Below, in pieces: positions 1-11,207 of a DNA stretch of 64,000 nucleotides. The notes beneath the pieces were generated by a model that did not search any database, was not told the origin of the DNA, and saw only the letters and a program-made list of their open reading frames with translations. The DNA is from Bradyrhizobium diazoefficiens (GTDB lineage: Bacteria > Pseudomonadota > Alphaproteobacteria > Rhizobiales > Xanthobacteraceae): the NCBI RefSeq assembly GCF_016616885.1, contig NZ_CP067102.1, positions 1 to 64,000 on the forward strand, in the 5' to 3' direction. Position numbers and translations under genes: made by a program. Numbering within the stretch: position 1 is the stretch's first letter; every line of letters begins with the position of its first letter.

Positions 1-1413
1 ATGACGACATCGGAACAGGATCGCTGGTCACGCGTGAAGAGTCGGCTGCGCTCGAACGTTGGCGAAGACGTCTATACGAGCTGGTTTGCGCGCATGGATC
101 TCGAAGGCGTGCAGGATGAGAGCGTGCGGCTCTCGGTGCCGACCCGCTTCCTGAAGAGCTGGATCCAGGCCCATTATGCCGAGCGCGTGCTGTCGTGCTG
201 GCAGGCCGAGATGCCGGAAGTGCATCGCATCGACCTCACCGTTCGCTCTGCGGTGCGCCCGGTGGTGCAGCCGAAGGAAGCCCCGGCACAGGTCGAGACG
301 CGCCGCGCGCCGGCGCCCGAGCTGCGCTCGACCGCGACCGCGCCGGTCTCGGCCAATCATGATGCGCTCGGCGGCTCGCCGCTCGATCCGCGCCTGACCT
401 TTGCGAGCTTCGTCGTCGGCCGCTCCAACACGCTGGCGCATGCCGCCGCGCGTCAGGTCGCCGAAGGTCGCCGCGGCGACCCCGTGATGTTCAACCCGCT
501 CTACATCCATGCCGGCGTCGGCCTCGGCAAGACACATCTGCTCCAGGCGGTGACCTGGGCCGGCAATTCCGGCAATGAGCGCAAGGTGCTTTATCTCACC
601 GCGGAAAAATTCATGTACGGCTTCGTCGCCGCGCTGAAGACGCAGACGGCGCTCGCCTTCAAGGAAGCGCTGCGCGGCATCGACGTGCTCGTCATCGACG
701 ATCTCCAGTTCCTGCAGGGCAAGTCGACGCAGGCCGAGTTCTGTCACACGCTCAACGCGCTGATCGATGCCGGCCGCCAGGTCGTGATCGCGGCCGACCG
801 TCCGCCATCCGATCTCGAAAGCCTGGATGATCGCGTCCGCTCGCGCCTCGCTGGCGGCCTCGTGGTCGAGATGGGCTCGCTCGGCGAAGAGCTGCGCCAC
901 GGCATTCTCAAGTCGCGCGTCGCAGCCGCCCGCACCCATCATGCGACCTTCGAGGTGCCGGAGGAGGTGCTGACCTATCTGGCCCGCGCCATCACCCATA
1001 ACGGCCGCGACCTCGAAGGCGCGATCAACCGTCTGCTGGCGCATTCCAAGCTCAACAACCGGCCGGTGACGCTGGAAATGGCGGAGCACGAGGTGCGCGA
1101 CCTGATCCGGCCGCAGGAGCCGAAGCGGATCAAGATCGAGGACATCCAGCGCGTGGTGGCACGGCAGTATAATGTCAGCCGCTCCGACCTCCTGTCCTCG
1201 CGCCGGACCGCCAATGTGGTGCGTCCACGCCAGGTGGCGATGTACCTCGCCAAGACGCTGACCTTGCGCTCGCTCCCCGAAATCGGCCGCCGCTTCGGTG
1301 GCCGCGACCACACCACGGTGCTGCACGCCGTGCGCAAGATCGAGGCACTGGTTTCCAAGGACAATGCGCTGTCCGAGGAGGTCGAGTCGCTCAAGCGCCA
1401 GCTGCAGGAATAA
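1..1413 (+). CDS. dnaA: Chromosomal replication initiator protein DnaA
   Basis: DnaA is the AAA+ ATPase that binds DnaA boxes and opens the origin for replication. The 470-residue product has the full family layout: an N-terminal DnaB/DiaA-interaction domain (about 1-75), a Pro/Ala-rich linker (about 80-120), the ATPase core with Walker A GVGLGKTH (about 172-179) and Walker [10 protein letters not shown] (about 231-239), and a C-terminal helix-turn-helix domain with the signature [11 protein letters not shown] near 433-443. The ATG is the first base of the window, so the promoter and any upstream origin elements are not visible. dnaN, recF and gyrB follow on the same strand, the usual order. 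Identification is secure. Confidence 0.98.
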   Translation: MTTSEQDRWSRVKSRLRSNVGEDVYTSWFARMDLEGVQDESVRLSVPTRFLKSWIQAHYAERVLSCWQAEMPEVHRIDLTVRSAVRPVVQPKEAPAQVETRRAPAPELRSTATAPVSANHDALGGSPLDPRLTFASFVVGRSNTLAHAAARQVAEGRRGDPVMFNPLYIHAGVGLGKTHLLQAVTWAGNSGNERKVLYLTAEKFMYGFVAALKTQTALAFKEALRGIDVLVIDDLQFLQGKSTQAEFCHTLNALIDAGRQVVIAADRPPSDLESLDDRVRSRLAGGLVVEMGSLGEELRHGILKSRVAAARTHHATFEVPEEVLTYLARAITHNGRDLEGAINRLLAHSKLNNRPVTLEMAEHEVRDLIRPQEPKRIKIEDIQRVVARQYNVSRSDLLSSRRTANVVRPRQVAMYLAKTLTLRSLPEIGRRFGGRDHTTVLHAVRKIEALVSKDNALSEEVESLKRQLQE

Positions 1414-1439
1414 ACGCCTAGGCGTTCCCTCTCCCACCT

Positions 1440-1480
1440 CCCGCCGCCCGGGCCATGCCCTGGGCGGCGGTCTTCGTTTG
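1440..1480 (+). terminator. Probable intrinsic terminator after dnaA
   Basis: A strong GC hairpin starts 27 bases after the dnaA stop. Arms CCGCCGCCC (1441-1449) and GGGCGGCGG (1462-1470) are perfectly complementary, with an inner GGGC/GCCC pairing, a CAT loop and one bulged T. The following tract (tcttcgttt) is only moderately T-rich, so termination may be partial. The rest of the dnaA-dnaN gap (to 1698) presumably carries the dnaN promoter; I see no gene in it. Confidence 0.55.
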
Positions 1481-1698
1481 CCCGGACGGGCGGCCTGGAT
1501 TTCTGGCTGTAAATCGTGGGGAACCAGCGCTCAATCCCTTGAAACGGATGGCTTTCCGCGCCACCTTGCGCGACCCTGACGGCTTTGGTCATATCGGCTG
1601 GATGATCCGGTCTTTCGGGGTCTTCGGTGCCGTGGCGCGCTTCCCGCCGCCCGGCTCTCTCAACGATGTGTTCTCTTGGGGATCGGGCGAGTAGTGCA

Positions 1699-2817
1699 AT
1701 GAAGGTTACGGTCGAACGCGCGCAACTCCTGAAATCGCTGGGCCATGTCCACCGCGTGGTCGAGCGCCGCAACACGATTCCGATCCTGGGCAACGTGCTG
1801 GTCCGCGCCGAGAACGCGAAATTGTCGCTGAAGGCGACCGACCTCGACCTCGAGGTGACAGAGACGCTGGCGGCGGAAACCGCCACGGCCGGCTCCACCA
1901 CCGTGCCGGCGCACATGTTCTACGACATCGTGCGCAAGCTGCCGGACGGCTCGCAGATCGTGCTGGAAGCCGACGGCGACCGCGCCGTGCTGGCGATCCG
2001 CGCCGGCCGCTCGCGCTTCACGCTGCAGACCCTGCCGGAGAACGATTTCCCGGATCTCGCCACCGGCGATCTGTCGCACGCGTTCAACCTCGCCGCCAAG
2101 GACGTCAAGCGGCTGATCGACCGCACCCAGTTCGCGATCTCGACCGAAGAGACGCGCTATTATCTCAACGGCATCTATCTTCACGCCGCCGGCACGGCGA
2201 CAGCCGCGACCTTGCGCGGCGTCGCCACCGACGGCCACCGCCTCGCCCAGCTCGACCTGGTCCAGCCCAAGGGCGCCGAGGGCATGCCGGGCGTGATCGT
2301 GCCGCGCAAGACCGTCGGCGAGGTGCAGCGCCTGATCGAGGACAACGAGGCCGAGGTCACGATCGAGCTGTCGCAGGCAAAAATCCGCTTCACCATCGGC
2401 AATGTGGTGCTGACCTCGAAGCTGATCGACGGCACCTTCCCCGATTACGGCCGCGTCATTCCGCAAGGCAACGACAAGGAGCTCGTGGTCGACAAGAAGG
2501 ATTTCGAGAACGCGGTCGACCGCGTCTCGACGATCTCGAGCGAGCGCGGCCGCGCGGTGAAATTGTCGCTGTCGCCGGGCAAGCTGGTGCTGTCGGTAAC
2601 CAATCCGGACTCCGGCAGCGCCACCGAAGAGATCGAGGTCGAATACGCCTCCGACGCGCTCGATATCGGCTTCAACTCCCGCTATTTGCTCGACATCGCC
2701 GCCCAGATCGAAGGCGACGTCGCCACGCTGAAGCTCGCCGACCCCGGCTCGCCGACCCTGGTGCAAGACCGCGACGACAAGAGCGCGCTGTATGTGCTGA
2801 TGCCGATGCGGGTGTGA
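1699..2817 (+). CDS. dnaN: DNA polymerase III subunit beta (sliding clamp)
   Basis: The beta clamp is a ring-shaped homodimer that tethers DNA polymerase III to DNA and is the docking platform for many repair and replication factors. The 372-residue product has the normal length and three repeated clamp folds, from MKVTVERAQLLKSL at the N terminus to the conserved C-terminal YVLMPMRV. I chose the ATG at 1699 because it gives the canonical N terminus; the frame is open 24 codons further upstream (from 1627), but that stretch is not clamp-like. The gene lies between dnaA and recF on the same strand. Confidence 0.97.
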   Translation: MKVTVERAQLLKSLGHVHRVVERRNTIPILGNVLVRAENAKLSLKATDLDLEVTETLAAETATAGSTTVPAHMFYDIVRKLPDGSQIVLEADGDRAVLAIRAGRSRFTLQTLPENDFPDLATGDLSHAFNLAAKDVKRLIDRTQFAISTEETRYYLNGIYLHAAGTATAATLRGVATDGHRLAQLDLVQPKGAEGMPGVIVPRKTVGEVQRLIEDNEAEVTIELSQAKIRFTIGNVVLTSKLIDGTFPDYGRVIPQGNDKELVVDKKDFENAVDRVSTISSERGRAVKLSLSPGKLVLSVTNPDSGSATEEIEVEYASDALDIGFNSRYLLDIAAQIEGDVATLKLADPGSPTLVQDRDDKSALYVLMPMRV

Positions 2818-2853
2818 GGGGCTACCGGCCTCTCCACGCATTGACTACATCTG

Positions 2854-2906
2854 TCATGGCCGGGCATAGCCGTCCGAAGAGCGGCGCCGCTAACGCGCGC
2901 CCATGA
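2854..2906. repeat. Palindromic extragenic repeat (dnaN-recF gap)
   Basis: The segment is bounded by inverted ends TCATGG (2854-2859) and CCATGA (2901-2906) and has a GC-rich centre (gccgtccgaagagcggc). It resembles a repeat I know to be common between Bradyrhizobium genes, here degenerate. It fills most of the 99-base gap between dnaN and recF. Membership of a repeat family is inferred from memory, since this is the only copy I see in the window. Confidence 0.45.
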
Positions 2907-2916
2907 CGAAGAACTG

Positions 2917-4053
2917 ATGACCCCCTCCCGCATTCATCGCCTGACGCTGACGCATTTTCGCAATTATCGGGCGGCGGGGCTCGAGACGACGGCTGACATG
3001 GTGGCGCTGGTCGGGCCGAACGGGGCGGGCAAGACCAATTGCATCGAGGCGATCTCGTTCCTATCGCCGGGGCGGGGCTTGAGGCGCGCCACGCTCGAGG
3101 ACGTCGCCGACAACCAGGGCGATGGTTCCTGGGCCGTGTCGGCGCAGGTCGAGGGCGCGCTGGGACTTGCCACGCTCGGCACCGGCATCGAGCCGCCGGG
3201 CGCAGATAGCCCGGTCAGCCGGCGCGTCCGCATCGACCGCGAGCCGGTGAATTCGGCGGCCGCTTTCGGCGACCATATCCGCATGGTGTGGCTGACGCCG
3301 GCGATGGACGGGCTGTTCATGGGCGCGGCTTCCGAGCGGCGGCGCTTCTTCGACCGCCTGGTGCTCGCGCTCGACAGCGAGCATTCCAGCCGCATCAACG
3401 CGCTCGAACGTTCGCTGCGGTCGCGCAATCGCCTGCTCGAGACGCGCAATTACGACGACCATTGGTGTGACGCGATCGAACGCGAGACCGCCGAGCTCGC
3501 GGTCGCGGTCGCCGCAACGCGCGGCCAGACCGCGGCACGCCTGACCGGCATGCTCAACGCGCGCGCACAGCAATCCGCATTTCCCTCCGCTCAAATTGCG
3601 CTCGACGGCTGGATGGAGAATGCGTTGCTGACCGAGACCGCGACGTCGGTCGAGGATCGCTACCGCCAGATCCTGCGTGACAACCGCCCTCGCGACGCCA
3701 TCGCCGGCCGCACCACCGACGGCCCGCATCTCACCGATCTCCAGGTGATTTACGCGCCGAAGAGCATGCCGGCGCGCGACGCCTCGACCGGCGAGCAGAA
3801 GGCGCTGCTGATCGGGCTGGTGCTGGCGCATGCAACGCTGGTCGCCGAGATGACCGGCATCGTGCCGCTGCTCTTGCTCGACGAGGTCGTCGCCCATCTC
3901 GACCCGAACCGCCGCGCCGCGCTGTTCGACGAGCTGCGCAAGCTCGGCGCGCAGGTGTGGCTGACCGGCGCGGACCCGGCCGCCTTTGCCGAGATCGGCG
4001 CCGGCGGCGAGGTGTTTGACGTCGAGAGCGGACGCGTTTCCGCCCGACGCTAG
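2917..4053 (+). CDS. recF: DNA replication and repair protein RecF
   Basis: RecF is an SMC-like ATPase that works with RecO and RecR to load RecA on gapped single-stranded DNA. The 378-residue product has Walker A GPNGAGKTN (about 34-42), the TDGPHL motif near 268, and Walker B LLLLDEVVAHLD near 320, in the normal order. Its N terminus (IHRLTLTHFRNY) is typical of RecF. It follows dnaN after a 99-base repeat-bearing gap and precedes gyrB, the classical origin-proximal order. Confidence 0.96.
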   Translation: MTPSRIHRLTLTHFRNYRAAGLETTADMVALVGPNGAGKTNCIEAISFLSPGRGLRRATLEDVADNQGDGSWAVSAQVEGALGLATLGTGIEPPGADSPVSRRVRIDREPVNSAAAFGDHIRMVWLTPAMDGLFMGAASERRRFFDRLVLALDSEHSSRINALERSLRSRNRLLETRNYDDHWCDAIERETAELAVAVAATRGQTAARLTGMLNARAQQSAFPSAQIALDGWMENALLTETATSVEDRYRQILRDNRPRDAIAGRTTDGPHLTDLQVIYAPKSMPARDASTGEQKALLIGLVLAHATLVAEMTGIVPLLLLDEVVAHLDPNRRAALFDELRKLGAQVWLTGADPAAFAEIGAGGEVFDVESGRVSARR

Positions 4054-6937
<2,884 letters not shown>

Positions 6938-6948
6938 GGCTTGCTGCG

Positions 6949-7100
6949 CCTCTCCCGCTTGCGGGAGAGGCCGCCGCGCTCGCAGAGCGCGGCGGGTGAG
7001 GGCTTTCTTCTCGCGGGGATATTCGCCGTAGATTTCGATAATCCCACTGCGGAGAGACCCTCTCCCCAGCCCTCCCCCGCAAGCGAGGGAGGGAGCGCAC
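6949..7100. repeat. Cluster of palindromic repeats between gyrB and murA
   Basis: Two perfect hairpins lie back to back just after gyrB: CCTCTCCCGC/GCGGGAGAGG (6949-6958 with 6961-6970) and CCGCCGCGCTC/GAGCGCGGCGG (6971-6981 with 6985-6995). A related CCCTCTCCCC...GCGAGGGAGGG stretch follows at 7058-7093. This is the form of Bradyrhizobium extragenic repeats, and related pieces occur at 8518-8545 and 32863-32883. The hairpins could also help end gyrB transcription, though no T tract follows. Confidence 0.65.
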
Positions 7101-7207
7101 CTCCTTCGTGGCAGCCAGCAAGCCCGAATTGCTACCGCGCCCAATTCTCGGTAGTTTCCGCCTCCAAAGCAGCCCCGCCCCCACACCAAAGACAGCGAGA
7201 AATCTCA

Positions 7208-8503
7208 GTGGCGCCCATCCAATACATCGTCGAGGGCGGTCAGCGGCTCTCGGGCTCGATTGAGCCGGCCGGCAACAAGAACTCGGCGCTGCCGATCATC
7301 GCGGCCGCGCTGCTCACCGAGCATCCGGTGACGCTGGAGAACGTGCCGCGGATCCGCGACACCGAGACGCTGGTCGAGCTGATCCGCTCGGTCGGCGCGT
7401 CGGCCGAATGGACCGCCCGCAACACGCTTCACATCCACGCCAAGAGCATTCGCGCCGCCGATCTCGATCCCGAGCTCTGCGTCCGCATCCGCGCCTCGAT
7501 CCTGCTCGCGGGCCCTCTGCTCGCGCGTTGCGGCGAGGTGATGCTGCCGCCGCCCGGCGGCGACGTCATCGGCCGGCGCCGGCTCGACACCCATGTGCTC
7601 GCGCTGGAGCAGTTAGGAGCCAAAGTCACGGCAACCGACCGCCTCGAATTCCGTGCGCCAAAACTCACCGGTGCCGACGTGTTCCTGGACGAGCCGAGCG
7701 TCACTGCGACCGAGAACGCGCTGGTCGCGGCGGTTGCCGCCGACGGCGTCACCCATCTACGCAACGTGGCCTCCGAGCCGCATGTGCAGGACCTCGCCAA
7801 TTTCCTGGTCGCGCTCGGTGCGAAGATCGAGGGCATCGGCACCAACACCATGATCGTGCATGGACCGGCGACGCTGGGGGAAACGACCTACAGGATTCAG
7901 CCCGACCATATCGAGGTCGGCTCGCTGATCGGCCTTTCCGCCGTGACGCGCTCGCCCTTGCGCGTCGTGCGCGCCGGCGTCGAGCATCTGCGCTCGATCC
8001 GCATGGGTTTCGAGCGGCTCGGCATCGTCTGCCGCGTCGAGGGCGACGACCTCATCGTGCCGTCGAACCAGACGCTGAAGATCCAGGATGACTTTGGCGG
8101 CCACGTGCCGAAGCTGGAGGACCAGCCCTGGCCGGCCTTCCCGGCCGATCTGATGTCGATCGCGATCGTCACCGCCACGCAGTGCGAAGGCGTGATCCTG
8201 ATGTTCGAGAAGATGTTCGAATCGCGGATGTTCTTCGTCGACAAGCTGATCGGGATGGGCGCGCGCATCGTGCTGTGCGATCCGCATCGCGCCATCATCG
8301 CAGGCCCCAGCCGGCTGCATGGCGCGACGCTGAGCTCGCCCGACATCCGCGCCGGCATGGCGATGCTGCTCGCCGCGGTCTGCGCCGAGGGCACCTCCAC
8401 CATCAACAACGCCGACCAGATCGAGCGTGGCTATGAGCGTATCGACGAAAGGCTCAACGCACTGGGTGCGAAGATCCGGCGCGTGCCGGAACGGAAGGGG
8501 TGA
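7208..8503 (+). CDS. murA: UDP-N-acetylglucosamine 1-carboxyvinyltransferase family protein with Cys-to-Asp active site
   Basis: MurA transfers enolpyruvate from phosphoenolpyruvate to UDP-GlcNAc, the first committed step of peptidoglycan synthesis. The 431-residue product keeps the substrate-binding GNKNSALP (Lys24), the Arg of VIGRR, the catalytic Asp of WPAFPADL and the late Arg of SPDIRAG. The loop residue that is Cys115 in E. coli MurA is Asp119 here (PPPGGDVIGRR, codon 7562-7564). Family knowledge says Asp at this place supports catalysis and gives fosfomycin insensitivity. The start is a GTG at 7208; the frame is open further upstream, but that sequence is repeat DNA. A second, Cys-type MurA may exist elsewhere in the genome, so this copy could be a paralogue. 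Confidence 0.88.
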   Translation: MAPIQYIVEGGQRLSGSIEPAGNKNSALPIIAAALLTEHPVTLENVPRIRDTETLVELIRSVGASAEWTARNTLHIHAKSIRAADLDPELCVRIRASILLAGPLLARCGEVMLPPPGGDVIGRRRLDTHVLALEQLGAKVTATDRLEFRAPKLTGADVFLDEPSVTATENALVAAVAADGVTHLRNVASEPHVQDLANFLVALGAKIEGIGTNTMIVHGPATLGETTYRIQPDHIEVGSLIGLSAVTRSPLRVVRAGVEHLRSIRMGFERLGIVCRVEGDDLIVPSNQTLKIQDDFGGHVPKLEDQPWPAFPADLMSIAIVTATQCEGVILMFEKMFESRMFFVDKLIGMGARIVLCDPHRAIIAGPSRLHGATLSSPDIRAGMAMLLAAVCAEGTSTINNADQIERGYERIDERLNALGAKIRRVPERKG

Positions 8504-8517
8504 GGTTCTTTCCTTCC

Positions 8518-8545
8518 TTCTCCCCTTGTGGGGGAAGGTGGCGCG
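8518..8545. repeat. Short hairpin repeat after murA
   Basis: The sequence TTCTCCCC-TTGT-GGGGGAA forms a compact hairpin 15 bases after the murA stop and resembles the CTCTCCC-type repeats behind gyrB. It may double as a transcription end for murA, but no T tract follows. Confidence 0.45.
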
Positions 8546-8578
8546 CTTAGCGGGGCATCTCTCCGCGACCACAGTATC

Positions 8579-8705
8579 GTAGGGTGGGCAAAGCCACCGG
8601 GTCGCGCGAATGCGCGCCCGATGACAGGCTCCGCGTGCCCACCGCTTTTGTTGCGGAGTTGGGTAGATGGTGGGCACGGCGCAAGTGCGCCTTTGCCCAC
8701 TCTAC
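8579..8705. repeat. 127-bp palindromic repeat, GTAGGGTGGGCAAAG family
   Basis: The element is bounded by inverted ends GTAGGGTGGGCAAAG (8579-8593) and CTTTGCCCACTCTAC (8691-8705), with one mismatch in 15. A second copy of the same family, with the same ends, lies at 60455-60547. It has no coding capacity of its own and sits between murA and the MATE gene. Confidence 0.75.
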
Positions 8706-8779
8706 GATTCTGCGCGCTGCGCCGCGTCGAGGACACGAGAGCCATGTTTTCGACGTGCGGCCGTGCTATTGACGCCGCC

Positions 8780-10170
8780 ATGCTCGACACTGTCCAACCT
8801 CATCCGCCGCCGCAAACCGGCGTGCCGCAAAGCCATCTCGCGCAAGAGTTCGTCGAGACGCTGCGGCTGGCCGTGCCGATGATGCTGACGCAGCTCGGGC
8901 AGATCGCGATGATCACGAGCGATCTCGTCCTGATCGGAAGGCTCGGCGAGGATGCGGTCGCCGCTGCGGCACTTGCGCACACCGTCTATTTCGTCAGCTT
9001 CACCTTCGGGCTTGGATTGATGGCTGCGGTGTCGCCGCTGGCGGCCCAAGCGTTCGGCGCCGGCGACGTCAGACGCATCCGCCTTTCCTTGCGCGTCGGC
9101 CTGTGGGTCGCGCTGCTGATCTCGCTGCCGATGATGGCCTCGCCGCTCTACGGCGAGCACATACTGATGGCGCTCGGGCAGGCGCCGCATTCGGCCGCGC
9201 TCGCGCAACGCTACCTGAACGGCCTCGCCTGGGGCATCGCGCCGGCACTCGGCTTCATCGCGCTGCGCAGCATGATGAGCGCCGTGAACCGGCCGCGCCG
9301 CTGTGGATCACGCTCGCGGCGATCCCGGCGAATTTCGCGCTGGTCTACTGCCTGATTCATGGCCTGTTCGGCCTGCCGGAGCTCGGTCTGTTCGGCGCGG
9401 GGCTGGCGACGACGCTCGTCAATCTCGGCACCTTCATCGCCGCGCTCGTCATCGCGGCGTGGCGCAAGCCGTTCGCCGACTATCATCCGCTGGCCCATCT
9501 GTGGCGGATCGACTGGCCCTTGATGCGGCAGCTGATCGCGATCGGCGCGCCGATCTCGTTCTCGCTCCTGCTGGAATACGGTCTGTTCTCTTCGGCCGCG
9601 CTGTTGATGGGGCTGATCTCGACCACCGCGTTGGCCGCGCACCAGATCGCGCTCCAGGTCACGGCCGTTCTGTTCATGGTCCCGCTCGGCATCGGCATGG
9701 CCGCGACGGTGCGGGTCGGCCATGCCTTCGGCCGTAACGAGCCGGCCGGCGTCCGGCGCGCGGGCCTCGTCGCAGCGGTGCTCGGGATCGCGTTCGTCGC
9801 AGGCCTGACGGTTGCCATCATCCTCGGCCGCTATGAGCTCGGGCGGCTGTTCTTCGGCCGCAGCGAGGCCAGCGCGCCGACCGTCGAGCTGACCGCAGCA
9901 CTTTTGCTGGTCGGCGCAACCTTCTTCATCGCCGATGCACTGCAGACCATCATGGGCGGTGCGCTGCGCGGCATCAATGACACAAGGATGACACTGGCGT
10001 TCGCGGCGATCGGCTATTGGTGCGTCGGCTTCCCCATTGCCTGGGCGCTGGCTTTCCACGCCGGCCTCGGCGCTGTCGGCGTCTGGACCGGACTATCGAT
10101 CGGATCGTTCGTCTATGCCGGCCTATTGATCTTGCGCTTCCGGATGCTGACGCGCAGACTGTCGGGATGA
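8780..10170 (+). pseudogene. MATE family efflux transporter, interrupted by a frameshift
   Basis: MATE proteins export drugs and cationic compounds in exchange for Na+ or H+. Two overlapping frames together make one NorM-like protein of about 463 residues with roughly 12 membrane helices. The first half (from the ATG at 8780) reads well to SMMSAVNRP at about 9295; the second half resumes one frame over with PLWITLAAIPANFALVY from 9298 and runs to the stop at 10170. The junction cggccgcgccgctgtgg fits loss of one base in a GC run. As written, the first frame ends at 9355 after 18 unrelated residues. Either the gene is a recent pseudogene or the base is a sequencing error. An in-frame ATG at 8744 is an alternative start. 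Confidence 0.82.
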
Positions 10171-10655
10171 CAGGACCCGTTCGCGAAATCACCCCTGATG
10201 TCGATGCCGGCACGGTGCTATCAGGCGCCCAGTTCATCGACGCGTTTCGTGTGAAGGTCGGCACGACGCAATTGAGTGCCCGCGAGGCCTGCACCCGAAT
10301 GATGCTGCACGGGCCACGCTGGATCGATGCGCTGACGCGCTTGCGCAACATCCTGGTGAAACCCTTGGGACTGAAGACATCGGGCGAAGGTGCTCCGGCT
10401 CCGCACGGGATGATCGGGCTGTTTCCAGTGCTGAGCGAAACACCGGAGCGGCTGATCGCCGGTTTTGACGACTACCATCTCGATTTCCGCGTCGTGGTTG
10501 ACGTCGCCGGCGACGCGGCGGACCGGCGGGTGACATTGACGACGTTGGTGCGGACCAACAATCTGCTCGGGCGCGCCTATCTCACGCTGATCGTACCGTT
10601 CCACAAGCTCGTGGCCCGCAGCATGATGGGAGACATCGCGGAGCCGGCGCGATGA
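10167..10655 (+). CDS. DUF2867 domain-containing protein
   Basis: The 162-residue product resembles DUF2867 proteins: a start like REITPDVDAGTVLSGAQFIDAF, a central GLFPVLSETPERLIAGFDDYHLDFR stretch split by strands, and a C-terminal IVPFHKLVARSMM. The molecular function of the family is not known to me. Its ATG overlaps the stop of the MATE gene by four bases (ATGA), which suggests translational coupling. If the MATE frameshift is real, translation of this gene may be reduced. No signal peptide or membrane helix is evident. Confidence 0.8.
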   Translation: MTGPVREITPDVDAGTVLSGAQFIDAFRVKVGTTQLSAREACTRMMLHGPRWIDALTRLRNILVKPLGLKTSGEGAPAPHGMIGLFPVLSETPERLIAGFDDYHLDFRVVVDVAGDAADRRVTLTTLVRTNNLLGRAYLTLIVPFHKLVARSMMGDIAEPAR

Positions 10656-10692
10656 CGAGCATGAACTTCCGCACAGGCGACGCGATCGTCCG

Positions 10693-11097
10693 TCAAGTCC
10701 GCACCGGCTGCCCGATCCCCAGCAAGTTGCCTTCGCTATCGCGGAACCAGACGCCTCGCTCACCAATGCCCTTGCTGGGATAATTCCCGGCAATGTCCGC
10801 AATTCCGTCGACCGTCTTTAAGCCGGGCAGGTCGTACTCCTCGAACTTGACTCCCCGGGCGCGAAGCTCACGCACGGTTGCCTCGATATCCTCGACCTCC
10901 CAACCCATCTGCGTGTGCGTGCCGGATTGCATTCCGGCTGAGACGAATAGCGCAAACTCGCCGCCGGCGCAGACATAGCGGAGTCCGCCCGCACGCTCTT
11001 CAACCGGCTCCAGTCCAAGTTTCTCGGAGTAAAACGCTCGCGCGCGGTTCAGGTCTTTGGCCGGAAGCCGGGTTGCCACCTTCGCGTTCCCTAGCAT
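10693..11097 (-). CDS. VOC (glyoxalase/bleomycin resistance) family protein
   Basis: This 134-residue protein has the paired beta-alpha-beta-beta-beta layout of the vicinal oxygen chelate fold, which binds a metal and acts in glyoxalases, dioxygenases and antibiotic-binding proteins. Typical features are RLPAKDLNRARAFYSEKLGL at the N terminus, MGWEVEDIEATVRELRARGV in the middle, and GVWFRDSEGNLLGI at the end. The start ATG (complement of 11095-11097) gives a normal N terminus. The frame stays open for about 1.3 kb upstream, but that part is antisense to the FUSC gene. The substrate cannot be told from sequence. Confidence 0.85.
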   Translation of the reverse strand: MLGNAKVATRLPAKDLNRARAFYSEKLGLEPVEERAGGLRYVCAGGEFALFVSAGMQSGTHTQMGWEVEDIEATVRELRARGVKFEEYDLPGLKTVDGIADIAGNYPSKGIGERGVWFRDSEGNLLGIGQPVRT

Positions 11098-11207
11098 GCT
11101 CTCACCTTTCTTCGTTAAGCTCGTTTCCGTCTCTTGCGGGCACTGGACGTTGCCGAATGTGTGGGACGTGCTGTCGGAGGCCAGTTTATCCGAGTACACG
11201 CCCTGCG

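Noticed and set aside
1..400. Replication origin at the window start
   Set aside because: dnaA begins at base 1, so any upstream origin is outside the window, and I found no DnaA-box cluster in the dnaA-dnaN gap.
28..1437. Long open frame (469 codons) on the minus strand opposite dnaA
   Set aside because: It mirrors dnaA codons; GC-rich coding DNA gives long antisense frames. The product has no domain and dnaA is certain.
6941..7207. N-terminal extension of MurA
   Set aside because: The extra residues are encoded by palindromic repeat DNA; the GTG at 7208 gives the family length.
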